Assembly: GCA_032718475.1 (NCBI GenBank)
Contig: JAUCBJ010006605.1
Location: 1-41,310 of the forward strand
DNA length: 41,310 bases
Source: Nemertoderma westbladi
Lineage: Eukaryota; Xenacoelomorpha; Nemertodermatida; Nemertodermatidae
Direction: 5' to 3'
Each line of letters opens with the position of its first letter. Position 1 is the stretch's first letter. The notes beneath the pieces were generated by a model. The model was not told where the DNA came from and did no database searches. It saw only the letters and a list, made by a program, of their open reading frames with translations. Below are positions 1 through 11,917 of this stretch, piece by piece. The position numbers were made by a program, and so were the translations under genes.

Positions 1-504
1 AGAGGCATATTGGCCTTAAAAAGGTAAACTAGGGCGGTCCCTCTTAAACTAGTAACTCTTGAACTAATAATAATAATAGTTATCTGGTCTTCTCCGCAAG
101 ATGGATACCGGTATGCTGGATAATGGAATTAATTGTCAACTGGCACTTTTGTCAGCCAACCTTCAACGAAAGTAGTAGAACTAAAGTAAGAACTAAAGTA
201 GTATGCTACTGTAGAGTGATGAGATGGAGCTGAATCAGGCAGTGCTAAATGCTCCACTCTCATAATCCCTGTACGGAGTAGCAAAGTTCACCACAGTGAT
301 GATCCTGCCGAAAGGTCTGGACTTTCTCACCGAGAAGACTTCCTAGTTGAAGTTTTTTTATTCATCATAAACCACTTCAATGTTTGGAATTAATTCCTTT
401 TTTGTTGTAATTATGAATACATTCTTAATTGGTTATATTTTATATTAAGAAAGCCTTTTTTATATAGGGAATCATTTAGTATTGCCAAATTAATAATTGA
501 CACT
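1..504. other. intergenic, no gene supported
   Basis: No coding region is convincing here. A 34-codon open stretch on the minus strand (342-235) follows an AG but could not be matched to a family. The rest is AT-rich unique-looking sequence. Confidence 0.4.
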
Positions 505-525
505 GGGGGGGGGGGGGGGGGGGGG
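505..525. repeat. 21-bp poly-G tract
   Basis: An uninterrupted run of 21 G lies in AT-rich sequence. It is one of seven G or C homopolymers of at least 10 bp in the window (505, 6290, 18717, 26342, 29064, 29358, 31221), several of which sit at the edge of a repeat element. Confidence 0.9.
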
Positions 526-802
526 AATCGGCCCCTTCCTAGTTTTTAATTGCTGTATCTATGCACCCACACTATGTACTTCCCAACTTTTTCCGAGAAT
601 TAGTCAAATTTAATGGCGCATCTTTTGCAAAAAGCGGAGTTTAAATTAGATTTCTTTTTTTATTGATTCTGATTTGTAGGGATCACTATACTTCTCTATC
701 TTCTAAATATATATACTACTAAATACTACTTCAAAATTAGGGCGTGGCAAGTAGACCTACTTCAAATTTTCAAAATTACGATATTCAGAAAATACCACAA
801 TG

Positions 803-1063
803 TTTTCATTTCAACGCATTTTTATAGATTCTCTGGACCGCTGATTCGATTGAAAGTAATATTGAAGCGTCAAATGTTACTGGTTCGTCATTTTTGGTGC
901 ACCAAAACTAGGGCGTGGCACTTTTTCAAAATTAGAATAAGTGCCACTCCCTAATTTTGGTGCACCAAAAATGACGAACCAGTAAGTCTTCAGGCTTCTA
1001 TATTACCGATTATTATCGATTCAGCGGCCTAGAGAACCTATAAAAATGCGTTGAAATCAAAAT
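803..1063. repeat. fold-back inverted repeat (MITE-like)
   Basis: Two arms of about 120 bp are inverted copies of each other with the centre near 935. Shared words include TTTCAACGCATTTTTATAG (start of the left arm; reverse complement at the right end) and ACTGGTTCGTCATTTTTGG near the centre. The arms are roughly 80% alike by eye, so a transcript would form a long hairpin. No ORF is inside. A partial direct copy of the inner word AGGGCGTGGCA also lies near 740. Confidence 0.75.
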
Positions 1064-1447
1064 CCAATCACAGGCCTTCAGGCTGCCAAAATAAGTCAAA
1101 AGATACAAATATAGGCCTATTATTTAAAATAACCGCCGGTACATTTGTAGGAATATTCAGAAGTGCAAAATGTATAAAATATTTGGATTATAAAACGTAT
1201 GTAATTATAATGTGTAATAATAATCATTCACTACAATAATGTTGTGTATAAAACTCAAACGCATTTACTCACTAACGTTAAGTACCTGGATCTGGGTGGA
1301 TGGGTGTATCCAGTCTGGATGGAGACTAACCCTGGGAGTTTAGTCTACAGTCTGCGTGATAAAGAAAGACTCAAATCTACAATAGTTTCGTTCGCGTGTT
1401 TATTCAACTCTCCGGTATATAAAGTGCCGGTCCCAAAACGAAGCGAT

Positions 1448-1453
1448 TTTATT
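1448..1453 (-). promoter_or_regulatory. AATAAA polyadenylation signal of the TOMM22-like gene
   Basis: On the minus strand AATAAA lies about 30 bases after the TAA stop of the TOMM22-like gene. This would give a very short 3' UTR. Confidence 0.6.
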
Positions 1454-1483
1454 ACTATGTTACTATCGTCGTTGCTATCGAGG

Positions 1484-4400
1484 TTAGGACATCGGAGGTA
1501 AGGCAGACAGGCCCCCAGACAAACCCCCCGGTGAGCTAGCCGGTCCCAATAACATCTGTCGCTCCTTAGATTGCTGCTGATTGGTCAACCCAGCTCGTTC
1601 GCTTTCCAGAACGACCGGGAGCCACAGAACGATGAAGGAAGTCCCGAGTACCCAGACAGTTCGGCGACTAAACTGGAATGCGAGAGCGGCGCCTGGGGAG
1701 GAGACAAACAGTCTATAGTTATTGGAACCGATCGGTGCTGTGTTACTGTGTAGATGCGGTCTAGGGTAGGTCAGTTACCATTAGGTATGTATGTACGGTA
1801 GGTAAGGTAAAGTCTAAATCTCTAAGGTCCATCGAAAACATTGCAGATTTAAAGTCATTAAACAAATTGTAAGACTAGACTAGGCTGCTAGGCTAACCGT
1901 TACAAAAAGAAGTGATTAAAAAAATACAGTTTATTAAATCTCTACCAGAAATTTAATTAGGAACAACCAGAAAAAATTAAAATTAGGAACTGTCTTAGGT
2001 GGCTGATTGCGGCCAATTATTTCCATTTTTTTTTTAATTTTTATCACCCGGGTCGCCAGGTGAAACATGTGAAAAACAGAAACTATTTGACAGTGGAATG
2101 ATATCCAGACATCCTACAGTCCTAGTAGATGCAGTAGCAGTAGTACTGCTACGTGTTTTATGAGCCGTTCGCAATTACTAGATTATTTTTGATAATTATC
2201 TTTTGACATCCGAATGGTTTAGGCAGTTAGGCCTATAATATATGTCACAATAACTGAATAACATCAACATTGACTTGTGTTTTAACGTTTTTTTCATGGA
2301 TGTCAACAGACAAGGTTTGTGGGGTCATAATATGAAATTATCCGTACAGCAAAGTAAATTAGTTGTCTCTAGAAATCGTTTTGAAAGCAGGTCTGTATCA
2401 GTCTGGAATTCATTACCTTCTGATACAGTGATACTGTCAATGCAATTAATTTAGATAATTTTAATCGGCGTATTTGTAATATAGACTTCAGCTACCTGTG
2501 TCATTTTAATAATTAGTCAATTCGACTAATCAATCCGTAACATGTTTTACATTAGGCCTATCCTATTTTATATTTTTTAGTACCGGTACCGGTAATAATT
2601 ACGGGTGCTTAGATCGTGACTTTTCCAGTTAACATTATTCCATTTTGTATCAAACAAGCGATGTGGTTGGAGAAACCTGCTAGGGGCTGCTACTAAGCAG
2701 CAACCAATCACGGTAATCCTGTTTAACACAGAGTCAATGAGAATGGAATATTGCTAACTTCAAAAAGTTCAGGTTACCATTATTCCAAAGTAATCAGATA
2801 TTACAGTAATTAAGCTGCTAGTGTTAGTCAGTTAGCTATAATATTATATGGTAGGCCTACAATACCAGTCATAATATATGCAAGAAAAATAAAAAATACC
2901 GTAGTATAAGTGGATTAGTTTAATCACAATGATGTACTGTAAATTAAATATTTATAGTTAAGTCTGGTTTAGTAATAAACAATAAACATAGGCCTACTGT
3001 ACTTATACAATATCTCAGTGAAGTACTTGCCACGTAGCAATAGGTATTCAATGTGGACAAAATGCAGGTCTCACATTTCAGTTCATCACCCCGAATCTCG
3101 TGTTGCCTTTTATTCACACAACATTGATGATACCAACCACTTCGTGCAAACGGGGTGTATGTAAATGCTACGCCATAACGCCGACAACCAACGTCGACAA
3201 CCATTATTAAAGCTAATTAATGTTATTTATTAATTGGGGTAAAGGAACAGGTTACAGTGGAAGGTTAGTCTAACCAAAACAATAAAACGAGAGTTACGAC
3301 CCCAGGTTACATTTTCATTTGATGCTGTCGGTAGTCGGTTGCCGGTTGTCGGCGTAGTGTTTTGTTTACACCCGTACAAACGCTACATCCTATCCATTCA
3401 ATTGGTCCAAGGTCTGTCTGTAGCATTCCCGACACCTGGACACGAGAGTAGCAAAAAGAACAGTTCTGGAAGGCAGGACAGCGTGGATATGGTTTAGATT
3501 CGCTGTCGGTTCTCCTTTTATCAATTTTTTGTTTGTGTCTCGATAATGCAGAGGTTGCTGTGTATTTCTTATCGCATAAATTACCTTCAACTACTTTTTT
3601 AATCGTCTCATTACTGCTCCCATGTAACTTTCACGAGAAAGAATACGGCCCCTTTCTGCCTTTAAGGCTCTTAAAGTATTGAATTAACAAACCTGCTACT
3701 GTATTAATAGTATTATGTACTGGTAGTGGTATTGGCTTTGGCTATTATTACTGTTGCTTCAATTATTAATAATTTGATTTGCTGTACCTTCTGTTCTGCC
3801 TGACGCCTGACTGCTTTCGGTATAATTGTATACTGAAACAGACAAGGCTGCAAGGAAAGGGTGATAATGAATACAGATCCTGAGATGTGGAATAATTAGA
3901 TAATGGCAGAATGGTAACCTGAACTTTTCATGTTAGCAATATTATATTCTCATTGACTCTGTGTTAAACAGCATTAACGTGATTGGTTGCTGCTTAGTAT
4001 CTGGTATCAGCTTTCTCCAACCACATCACTTGTTTTATACAAAAAGGAATAAATGTTAACTGGAAAAGCCACGATCTACTGATCTAAGCACCAGTCTGCA
4101 GGTCTGCCAGTGTAATAATTATGTAGCGAGATACTGTATGTATACTAATCCCCCTGCTGCCCTGCCTCGTTGTCGTTCCGTGTTGTCTTTTTTTATTCCT
4201 ATACAAATTCACCTTATTTTAATATTGTTGACTTTATTCTTTTTATTCAATTGGATTTTGTTTATTTCAATATTGATCTGCAAGAGGTACCGGCTGACCG
4301 GTACACTCATAAGTGCAGTTTATTGTTGCACGTTGCACCATCAACTCACAACAATCTGACAATTGAATCATCAAATCCCCTGATCATCATGCGGATTTTT

Positions 4401-4980
4401 TGGGTTTTCTAATACCGGTAGGCCTAGTTTTGTACAAGCCATAAGCTGACAAGAATTAGTACCGTACAGCCATATGTCCCTAAAATCTGGAGCGAAAAGA
4501 CTTGGCAACTTGCAGGCTTGGGGCGAATAGGTGATAGGTCGAGGGGCGAATCGACCGACCCGCACCCGTGACAGAGCAGCAGAGTGAAGAGGAAAAAAAT
4601 TAAAATTAACGTCATGGCTGCATGGGCATGGTGTGGGTGGGCCGTGGGCCTACACCTACAAGGCTATGCCTCTATATCTGTCTGTAGGTGTAGGTCGTCT
4701 ACATACCGGTACCTACCTACCGCGTACCGGCAGACCGGTCTGCCCTGCCGGTAGCGGTAGGCTACGTCTGTAGCCTACTGCTGTACGTTCAGACGTTAAT
4801 TTACTAACCCGATGCCGACTTTGAAGCACATTTCGCGGCGAAGTTTCGAACCCCATTAGGAAACATCTCCGATAGAGCGAATATTCTTTCTAGAATTGTT
4901 TCGTCTTCAACATCTAGATCCTTATCTGAATCACCATCCGCAGCATTTTCTGAATCATCTAAAACCTCAATGTCAGGCAT
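1484..4980 (-). CDS. TOMM22: TOM22-like mitochondrial import receptor subunit, two exons
   Basis: Exons are 4980-4809 (172 nt) and 1692-1484 (209 nt), joined in phase 1 to give 126 aa; the human protein is 142 aa. The donor is G|GTTAGT. The acceptor is a pyrimidine tract followed by CCCCAG. TOM22 is the central receptor of the TOM complex in the outer mitochondrial membrane and hands presequence proteins to the TOM40 channel. The N-terminus is acidic (about residues 1-27), followed by DETILERIFALSEMFP (26-41), the conserved cytosolic segment. FSRRTVWVLGTSF (66-78) opens a single membrane helix (about 69-86) ending LPVVLE, then QMLLGP (103-108) and a Gly/Ser-rich tail in the intermembrane space. 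The spacing from MFP to FSR equals that of the human protein, which supports the splice. The 3,116-bp intron (4808-1693) holds a TIR element. Confidence 0.93.
2604..4092. mobile_element. TIR DNA element in the TOMM22 intron, about 1.49 kb
   Basis: The terminal inverted repeats are about 184 bp (2604-2787 and 3907-4092) and begin GGTGCTTAGATC. Long shared words include GTGGTTGGAGAAA, AGCAGCAACCAATCACG and CACAGAGTCAATGAGAAT. The arms are close to 90% alike by eye. TAATAATTA occurs just outside the left end (2594) and again about 20 bp beyond the right end, possibly a target duplication. No transposase reading frame is visible inside, so it is non-autonomous. Confidence 0.8.
3232..3289 (-). repeat. 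single diverged unit of the 68-bp repeat family
   Basis: AGGAACAGGTTACAG followed by CTAACCAAAACAATAAA is the reverse complement of the unit arrayed at 27386-28290. This solo copy lies inside the TIR element of the TOMM22 intron. Confidence 0.7.
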
Positions 4981-5080
4981 TCTCCTCTCTGACTACAGTA
5001 CTAACTATTTATATTTATATCAGTAGGCCTAGGCCTATATTCAGTGATATTACTGTGGCAGTACTGTATTAACTACAGTC

Positions 5081-5509
5081 AGGAACACTGGTCACAATAT
5101 GTCCAATTTACAGCCAGAATGTGTCCGCGGAAAACGCTCTCAGAGTGAAATTTCTCCATAGAAAACAATGCTAAATTTCATTTGAAAACCGGCAGTGAAA
5201 TTTTAACATTGGCATTCTAAAAATTATGCCATTAGAATCGCCATAAAGTTCTGTATAAATTAATTTGAGAATTAGAATCTCATCGTTGGGATAACTATCA
5301 TTAATATTAAAAGTAAAAATTGTCACCTTATGTGTATGTGTTATGTGTCCAGCTTTTGCTTTGAGTACTAGTGGAGTTACAGCCAAAATATGTCCGGAAA
5401 TATAATCGCAGCCTGTGAAGGACAAATAGTGGCTGCACGGACACTTTCTGGCTGTAAATACGTGGACAATTTTTGGCTGAGCTTCAGCCAGAAAGTGACC
5501 AGTGTTCCT
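5081..5509. mobile_element. MITE, 429 bp, with segmented TIRs
   Basis: The ends are a perfect 15-bp inverted repeat (AGGAACACTGGTCAC at 5081-5095, reverse complement at 5495-5509). A second inverted block TTTACAGCCAGAA.GTGTCCG lies inward at 5106-5127 and 5438-5459. No coding frame is convincing. It lies about 100 bp upstream of the TOMM22 start codon, in its presumed promoter region. Confidence 0.75.
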
Positions 5510-5612
5510 AACTGAACTAGTTCAGTAGTTGAACAACCAAATACAGAAATAGGTAGGCCTACTGCAGTACCCATGTACAGTATCAAGTACAGAAGTACAG
5601 TCTGACAGGGTA

Positions 5613-5805
5613 AAACGAAATTAGATCCTGCAAGGCCTGACTTTGATGAACTTAGATCTTTGCGAATTTATGTCCTTCTTATGTATGCATATATGCGAAC
5701 ATAGATCCTATCTGGGTGAACTTAGATCCTATAACTAGGTGATCTCAGATCCCACGTTAAAGCAAAGCGATCAACTTAGATCTTAGGTGAACTTAGATCC
5801 AATTT
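5613..5805. repeat. cluster of GAACTTAGATC-type motifs
   Basis: The word GAACTTAGATCY or a close variant recurs at about 5649, 5729 and 5791, with shorter AGATC-containing relatives at 5703, 5749 and 5773. Spacing is irregular, so this is not a simple tandem array. Function is unknown. Confidence 0.4.
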
Positions 5806-6289
5806 ATACAAATTCCCAAGCACCCGCTAGAGGAAAAGCCAACTTATATCCCGGGTGTACTGTGCGTTTGACCACGTTCTATCGATTATAGTGTATTTGT
5901 ACTGTGTGTTACATTGAGCATATAAACTGTGAGCACAGACTCATGTATATGAGCGCTGTGCTCACAGATCCCCATTGGTGACATCTGCTTTGCTGAAATC
6001 AAGACTGCAGCTGGGAGCATCAAGACCAAATATCTTGCCATAGTGGAGTATATGGCCTGCCTCATGTCTTTAACCCGCCGCCCGCGGAATCCGCCCAGAC
6101 CAATATAAAAGCCGCTGCCTTTTCTAACGGGTTGGAGGTATGCTTCATGAATTTTACTCAAATTTATTCCTCTTTCAACTGAAAAAAACCGTGGCTCTAA
6201 CCTCGCCCGTTTTATTTATACATCACCTTTTTTGCACCCATGTCAGCATGTTTGAAAATAAATAAAAAAAAATTTTAGTTCCGGCATAA

Positions 6290-6292
6290 CCC

Positions 6293-6323
<31 letters not shown>

Positions 6324-6700
6324 AAAAATTTTTTACATATTATCTTTATGAGATTGTATGAAATTTTAAAAATCGATAGTTTCAATTCCCTCCTCCTCCG
6401 TGGGAGAGCCAGAGAGACAGTTCTACCTGTAATCAATGGCCCCTCAAGCGGGCCTGGACTCTGGCTGTGCCAGTCCTTTAGAAGAGTGTTGTCCTTGGCG
6501 CGATATAATAATTAAAATTGAGAAGTGAAAAAAAACAAAATTCTTCAGATATACAATTACAATAAAATTTAGACAGCAAAGTGAAAACCTGGTATTATTC
6601 ACATGGGCGTTTGAACCAATTGCAACTCAATTGTTCTTCAACCTCAAAGTGATTCGTTGGTGGAGAACGAAAGATATCGATGATGGATTCCAAATATGTA
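6290..6700. repeat. dispersed repeat with a poly-C end, copy 1
   Basis: A 24-C run followed by an A run leads into TGAGATTG.ATGAAAT, ATAGTTTC and CCCTCCTCCTCCGTGGG, then TCTTCAACCT and GGATTCCAAATATGTA. The same words occur in the same order at 29358-29615. This is an interspersed family whose one end is a C homopolymer. No coding frame is seen. Confidence 0.7.
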
Positions 6701-6719
6701 AAAACATTTGAATTTGGTT

Positions 6720-8360
6720 GGGAAATAGCTGATTTATGAGCATTTGAATGTTGCATGTATTTACTTCGGTTGCTGCAGGCAATTTATTCTACTTAATAAA
6801 TACACAATATTCTGGAACATTTGTTTATGTATGAATGGCTGCGTACTAGTATTATGATATACAGTAGGTATTGTATTGTTGCCAAGCTACTGATAAGTTC
6901 CATATTAGAATGTAGAATAAATGGACTCCAACGCAGCTCAACGCAAAATATGTCACTTTCAACGCCCATTATAACTGCCATATCTCAGATATTCCTTTTG
7001 AAAATTCTGAATTTACTGTATTACATATTTAGTTTCCCTGCAATAACGTCATCTTCCATTCGTTACCGTTACCAACGAACCCTCTATAAGATTAAAAGGT
7101 CGACTGAGATACCTATTTAAAGCGCCTGTAGGTAAGGATTGAAAGTGAAGGCGGTTTGATACAGTATCTCGACACGGGGAATTAACAAAAAATTTAATTA
7201 TCAATACATTTGTTTCTAACGAAAACAATAAAAGACGAAATTGTGGGGATATGAAAATACACCGTATATTATCAGAATTTGAAAAAACAGTTCATGGTGT
7301 TTGGAAATATGGGACAGGGTTGGGAAGGTTTGAAATGTACGTAGGAGTTATTAGTTACACTGTAATACCCGATCAGAGTTTGTTACGATTATTGTTCGCG
7401 CTTTTAGACCTTTAGCAGTTTAACCCGCCAATTTTAGGTGTCTTCTAGTTTATAAATCGACTTTAGCTTATAACAAGTATTTGTTGCATATAAAGTTACA
7501 TTAGCCGAAGCCAGCCTATGCGCGACCATTCACCCACGGTTAAGGGAGACTGGATTCGGAAGCTCTGACCTTATTGCGGTGTAGACTTACTGTATTATTC
7601 GATTGCTCGTTACTATAATATCTCTGACAAATATTATTTACTTTCGGGAAATATTAACAGTTCCTTTAGGACGTGGCGCTCTAAGTTTGTAAACAGAGTT
7701 ATGACTTACACTAAACACAACGGGATGGCTAATGATTTTCGTATAAAGCGCATTCTTTAGGAAATGCTTTGTTATCTGTCACACTCATGCACACTACCGC
7801 ACACTGCTGCACACTGATCTGCCGACCTTTACTAAATTTGATCATATATAAGGAGAATAGCGACTGACACATGTAGGGATTATGAAATAGCATTCAATTC
7901 ACTCCCAAAATCACTATAATGTAAGTCGCAGTTGCTACAGGTAACTGTTCCCTCTTACCTTCAGTATATCAAGAAGATTGGGGTCTTGTGATTATTTATC
8001 GATATTCTCCAAATATAACAACATATCCATCAACTTATAACAATTAATAACCAACAGTAAACAGAAGTAAAATAATGCGGTGAAAGTTGGGTAGGACGTA
8101 ATGCATTGAGTTGACTGGACTGTACCGTGACAATACCGTGATAACAGTTATACGTTCCTATAATCAAAGCCGTTCTAATGTTTGGCTAAAGTCTGAATCT
8201 CAGAATAATTCCAAAGCCGATGTTCTGGGGCTCAGGAAAAGGTAAACAAAGACCGTCATGCATTGCGCGATTTCCCGTAGGCTTCTGTGCAAATAAAATG
8301 AAAATCGCTCTGATTGGGCGAGTGAGCCGAACAAAGAGAGTTAAGAAAGCTCCACATCGA
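6720..8360. other. gene-free stretch
   Basis: AT-rich sequence with only short chance ORFs. I see no conserved protein motif, array or inverted repeat. Confidence 0.5.
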
Positions 8361-8414
8361 CATTAAATCAGCTGATAGATTTCGTCATCTGAATTACACT
8401 GTGTTAAGAGTATT

Positions 8415-8625
8415 TGGCGTATTGCGGCATAAAATGGCTTGTTATGTCCGCTAAAGTACACATACAGAAAAAATGGCTTTTTATGTCCGCTAAAACACCT
8501 ACACAGTACTTTGCGGGAAAAATGGCTTGTTATGTCCGCTAAAACAACTAAACAGTTCATTGCGGAGAAAAAATGACTGGTTATATCCGCAAAAGCCTTT
8601 ACACCGCTCCCAGAAAATGGGATTT
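8415..8625. repeat. minisatellite, about 4 diverged units of ~50-60 bp
   Basis: The core AAAATGGCTTGTTATGTCCGC and variants recur at about 8432, 8472, 8520 and 8571, separated by CTAAAACA-rich spacers and TTGCGG. It abuts the 3' end of the broken coding region at 8630-10238 and can be translated on the minus strand as FSGHNKPF repeats, which I regard as incidental. Confidence 0.75.
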
Positions 8626-8629
8626 AATT

Positions 8630-10238
8630 CTATAAAATATAAAAAATCACAGTTTCTAAAATATAAAAATACTCTAAGCAGATAGTCTTTCTTGCGCGGA
8701 TGGCGTTTACGCAGTTTTTTGAGGCTAGCAAGACTCCTTTTCTCTTTGGGGCTTCTCTTTGCCACTTTACTAGGAGGGCTATAACTCCTGGGTGAAGGGT
8801 GCAATACAATTGCATCGGAAGGTTTAGGATTACGGTCGGTGTATCCGCCAGTCGAGGTACCTGTTGATCGGTATCAACCTCAGTGGAACGAGGTCGAACA
8901 ACCTTGAGAGCGCGTTTTAAGACAGCAGCTCTTACTGGTCCCTGACGGGTCGTTTGCACGAGAGCGGTAGGTGGAACGTGTGTAGTGAGAAATTTCCTCG
9001 GTTTGATGATTCTTTCCAACTCGCGTTCTCGGGCTCTATCGGAATCGATATGCTTCTCCTCGAGCTGATTTTCCTCCGCTTGTCGTTGAAAGCATTCGTC
9101 CAAAACTCTTGCAGAAAGTAGAGTCGTCCAAGTTCGATATCTTCTTAGAGATTCTGGATTTCCTGATCGAACTGAGATAAAGCTAATTCGTTTACCGCTT
9201 GGACTTGCTGCTGCAATTTACGTTTCTCTAAAGAATTGTAGGTTCCTTTAACGATCTTTTGACGAATAGTGTCCAACGCGTTTCGTACAACTCTCCCCTC
9301 CACCTCGGTGACAGGTTGTATCGGGTTAAACCGGGACGATGATACGGTTGAATGGCGATATTAGATGTCCGCGTCCCAATCCGGCTAGGTAAGATGGGCG
9401 AATATTTAGGGAGCCCACAACCGGAGTGCCACCGACTAATTGTTCGGGTAACACTAGATCTTTGAACAGTGAGTACAGTTCGGGAGGATCCGTGATACTA
9501 TTAGGATCAAGAGTCTGAGGTCTCACTAGGGAGTGAGGAGGTCTGACCGAGTATTCCGGAACTCTGATCATAGGTTTATTTAAGGATCGTTTGAGTCGAG
9601 CGAGCGTAGGTGATACATCGAACAAGTTTCGCTCAAAACTACCGTAAATATAGCGAGTAAAACTGTGTTTAGAGCAACGTCTCCGCGGATGTTTATGTCT
9701 TTCCGTTTGTTGGTTGGGTCTTGGGCATTCATCGCAATAATACCAAAGACGCACGTCTTGTAGGGGAAACGCTGGTGATCTTTCTTCAGTTTTACAATGT
9801 TTCTCTCAAGAATTCCAAATATACGTTGGAATCACTGCGTTTATCCGGTTCTTTAACATCTTCTCTTTCAAGTCGATTTCGAATAGAATTTTTGCATTCG
9901 ATTCTCAGTTTATCGTTCCGACTCCACTGGGTATGATATTTAAATAGGACCATTTCCCTTTCGGTGTCGACATCGTCCGTATCGTGTAAATCGATAGGAT
10001 GACCAGTAGTTAAGAAGTCCATATGCGTACCATTACGATGCGTATAGCGAGCAGTGAATTTTCGAAGGTCCAATTCACGAGTGAGTTGCTCCTGGGACAT
10101 TGGCGGTTCGATATAACGACCATCGTCCTCCGTAGTAGTTGGGCTAGCGTCGCCGCGTATTAAGCTATCAACAAACGCTTGCAACTGTAGAGTATATCGC
10201 TCCCTGATACCAAGATCATCTTCTATCAACTCAGTCAT
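8630..10238 (-). pseudogene. unrecognised coding region broken by at least three frame changes
   Basis: From an ATG at 10238 a 148-codon frame begins MTELIEDDLGIRERY and runs to 9792. Coding character then continues in other frames: about 9785-9326 (a CDEC...RRCSKH cysteine cluster, then a proline-rich stretch ending LGRGHLISPFNR), about 9335-9150 (a helical segment with EKRKLQQQVQ), and about 9160-8800 (RRYRTWTTLLSARVLDECFQ, then a Glu/Arg-rich helix and a basic tail). Each switch is a one-base type frame change with no GT-AG intron fitting. GC and CpG content are higher than in the flanks. I recognise no family. It may be a decayed host gene, a retroelement ORF, or a real gene with assembly indels. 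It lies 1.7 kb downstream of the BEL/Pao integrase on the same strand, so an extra ORF of that element cannot be excluded. Confidence 0.5.
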
Positions 10239-10239
10239 A

Positions 10240-11040
10240 GCTGCTATATGAGTTTATCAATATTATAATTAGTTATAATTAGGCTAGCAGGCGTCGCTGC
10301 CTACCCCTCTCGGCCCCCGGACAGTGCAAGATCCTCAGCGCCGATGTACCGTCGTCGCTGTGTTTTTCGCCAACGTAGTAGCTACACAACGACAACGATA
10401 ACCAGCGCGAGTCACTCCACTGTCCGTCCCAAAGGCTTAGATTTACTTCAGGTTCTTACTGCAGAGTTAGGGCTACTTTCACAACTGCGACTCACTACTG
10501 TAAATACACTTTAGTAGTAACATTCACCTATAAACGCACAAATTCCACACAACTGTCATAAATTGTACACATTCGGGCCATTTGTCCATTAGTCAAGTGC
10601 CTTCCAGAATGCCACGTTATTATTATGTATCCTTGGATACTAGCAGTGTGCTATTTATTCCTTATGCTATTCAATGGGGTAAGCTTTCTATTGTTCTTTT
10701 AACTCGCTTCTAATTCTAGCGTGGTTGTTGCTATGGTGACATTATGGAAAGCTAGCAGTAGAATTAGGGTAATTCCCATGCATACAGATCTGGGATGCTA
10801 TTTAATAGTAATTCTTTAATTGTCAATATCCCCTTTATACATGATTTTATGAAATTTTATCGGCTATTGACTATATATTGGAGATTCTCGCACACTAATA
10901 CACTTAATAGGGTGAATCTCCGCTCCCATGATCTATTAATTAATGTAATTTTGGGAATGTTATAAATTGTATAAAAATGACAATTTATCAAATTCATTCA
11001 AAGAGATGAATTTAAATTTATTCCCGTAAATTTTATTATT
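10240..11040. other. gene-free stretch, GC-rich at its left end
   Basis: 10260-10440 is GC- and CpG-rich and lies directly 5' of the broken coding region, so it could be its leader or promoter. The remainder is AT-rich with nothing recognisable. Confidence 0.4.
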
Positions 11041-11044
11041 TAAT

Positions 11045-11395
11045 GGGAATAAGCACAATTTTATTCCAGAGCATGTCTGGGAACTGTGATCCTTGATTCT
11101 AGGAAATTTGTCCTTTTAAGAGTATCGGTAAGTGCTGCGATATCTTAATCGACTAGAATTTTAAAGGATCTAAAATTTTACAGATTTTAATTTATAGATT
11201 TTCTAGAGTTAACTTGTAAGTATTTACTCTATTGTATTTGTTTGACAGATTTTACAAATATTAATAGTTAATATTTAAGATGGGCACCGATTTATTCCAG
11301 AACTTGTCTGGGGACGTTAACCACTGATTCTAGAATTTTGTCTTTCAAGTATATCGGTGGGTGCCGCGATATCTTAATCGACTAGAATTGCAGAT
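11045..11395. repeat. direct repeat of about 115 bp, two copies 236 bp apart
   Basis: Both 11055-11160 and 11291-11392 read TTTATTCCAGA, CTTGTCTGGG or CATGTCTGGG, TTGATTCTAG or CTGATTCTAG, then GTGCYGCGATATCTTAATCG and ACTAGAATT. The spacing suggests a tandem duplication of a ~236-bp segment. It lies beyond the integrase end of the BEL/Pao element and may derive from its LTR region, but no matching copy is seen at the other end. Confidence 0.7.
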
Positions 11396-11917
11396 GGTCA
11401 AAGGGTTTAACAGATTTATTTTGCGTCGTACGCTACTGTTAAAGGGACATCACGCTACTATATGTATTATTTAATATACGGTATGAGAGCAATATTGCAA
11501 GAAACAATGTCAGTGAGAAGAGGCAAGTCATATCCAAGGTCTACCCAGAGCTTGGTTTAGCCGAGACACAAGGATCTGAATTTTGCATTCCTAATACTCT
11601 ACTTACCAATAATACTTGAGTATAGTAGGAGCTTTATTGTACTTTAATAAGTACGGATATTTCATCTTACTGTAGTCACGTATTTATAATATGATACGGA
11701 CAGTAAGGAAAGAGAAAAAGAATTATTTCTCGCCGTCGCACTAAATATATAATATATAAGTAATTAAGTAATAAGACTAATATATATTGCACTAATCTAC
11801 TAGATAATCGCTAAAATAACATTCTACTAAATAAAATTAAAGAAAACGATAATAATAAAAGTACATAATAATACATACATAAATATAATAATAGTAAAAA
11901 CATATAAAATAATATAG
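11396..11917. other. AT-rich stretch after the integrase stop
   Basis: No coding frame is seen. It could hold the 3' untranslated part or LTR of the retroelement, but I found no copy of it near 17-18.4 kb. Confidence 0.3.

Noticed and set aside
235-342. Possible minus-strand last exon (34 codons after an AG)
   Set aside because: No family recognised, no partner exon found, and the length is compatible with chance.
1416-1424. TATATAAAG as a core promoter or LTR TATA box
   Set aside because: Once TOMM22 is read on the minus strand, this falls just downstream of its stop and poly-A signal. No plus-strand gene follows.
5886-6161. 91-codon minus-strand ORF and an overlapping plus-strand open frame after a CACAG acceptor-like site
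   Set aside because: Neither reading shows a recognisable motif. GC content is locally high, which lengthens chance ORFs.
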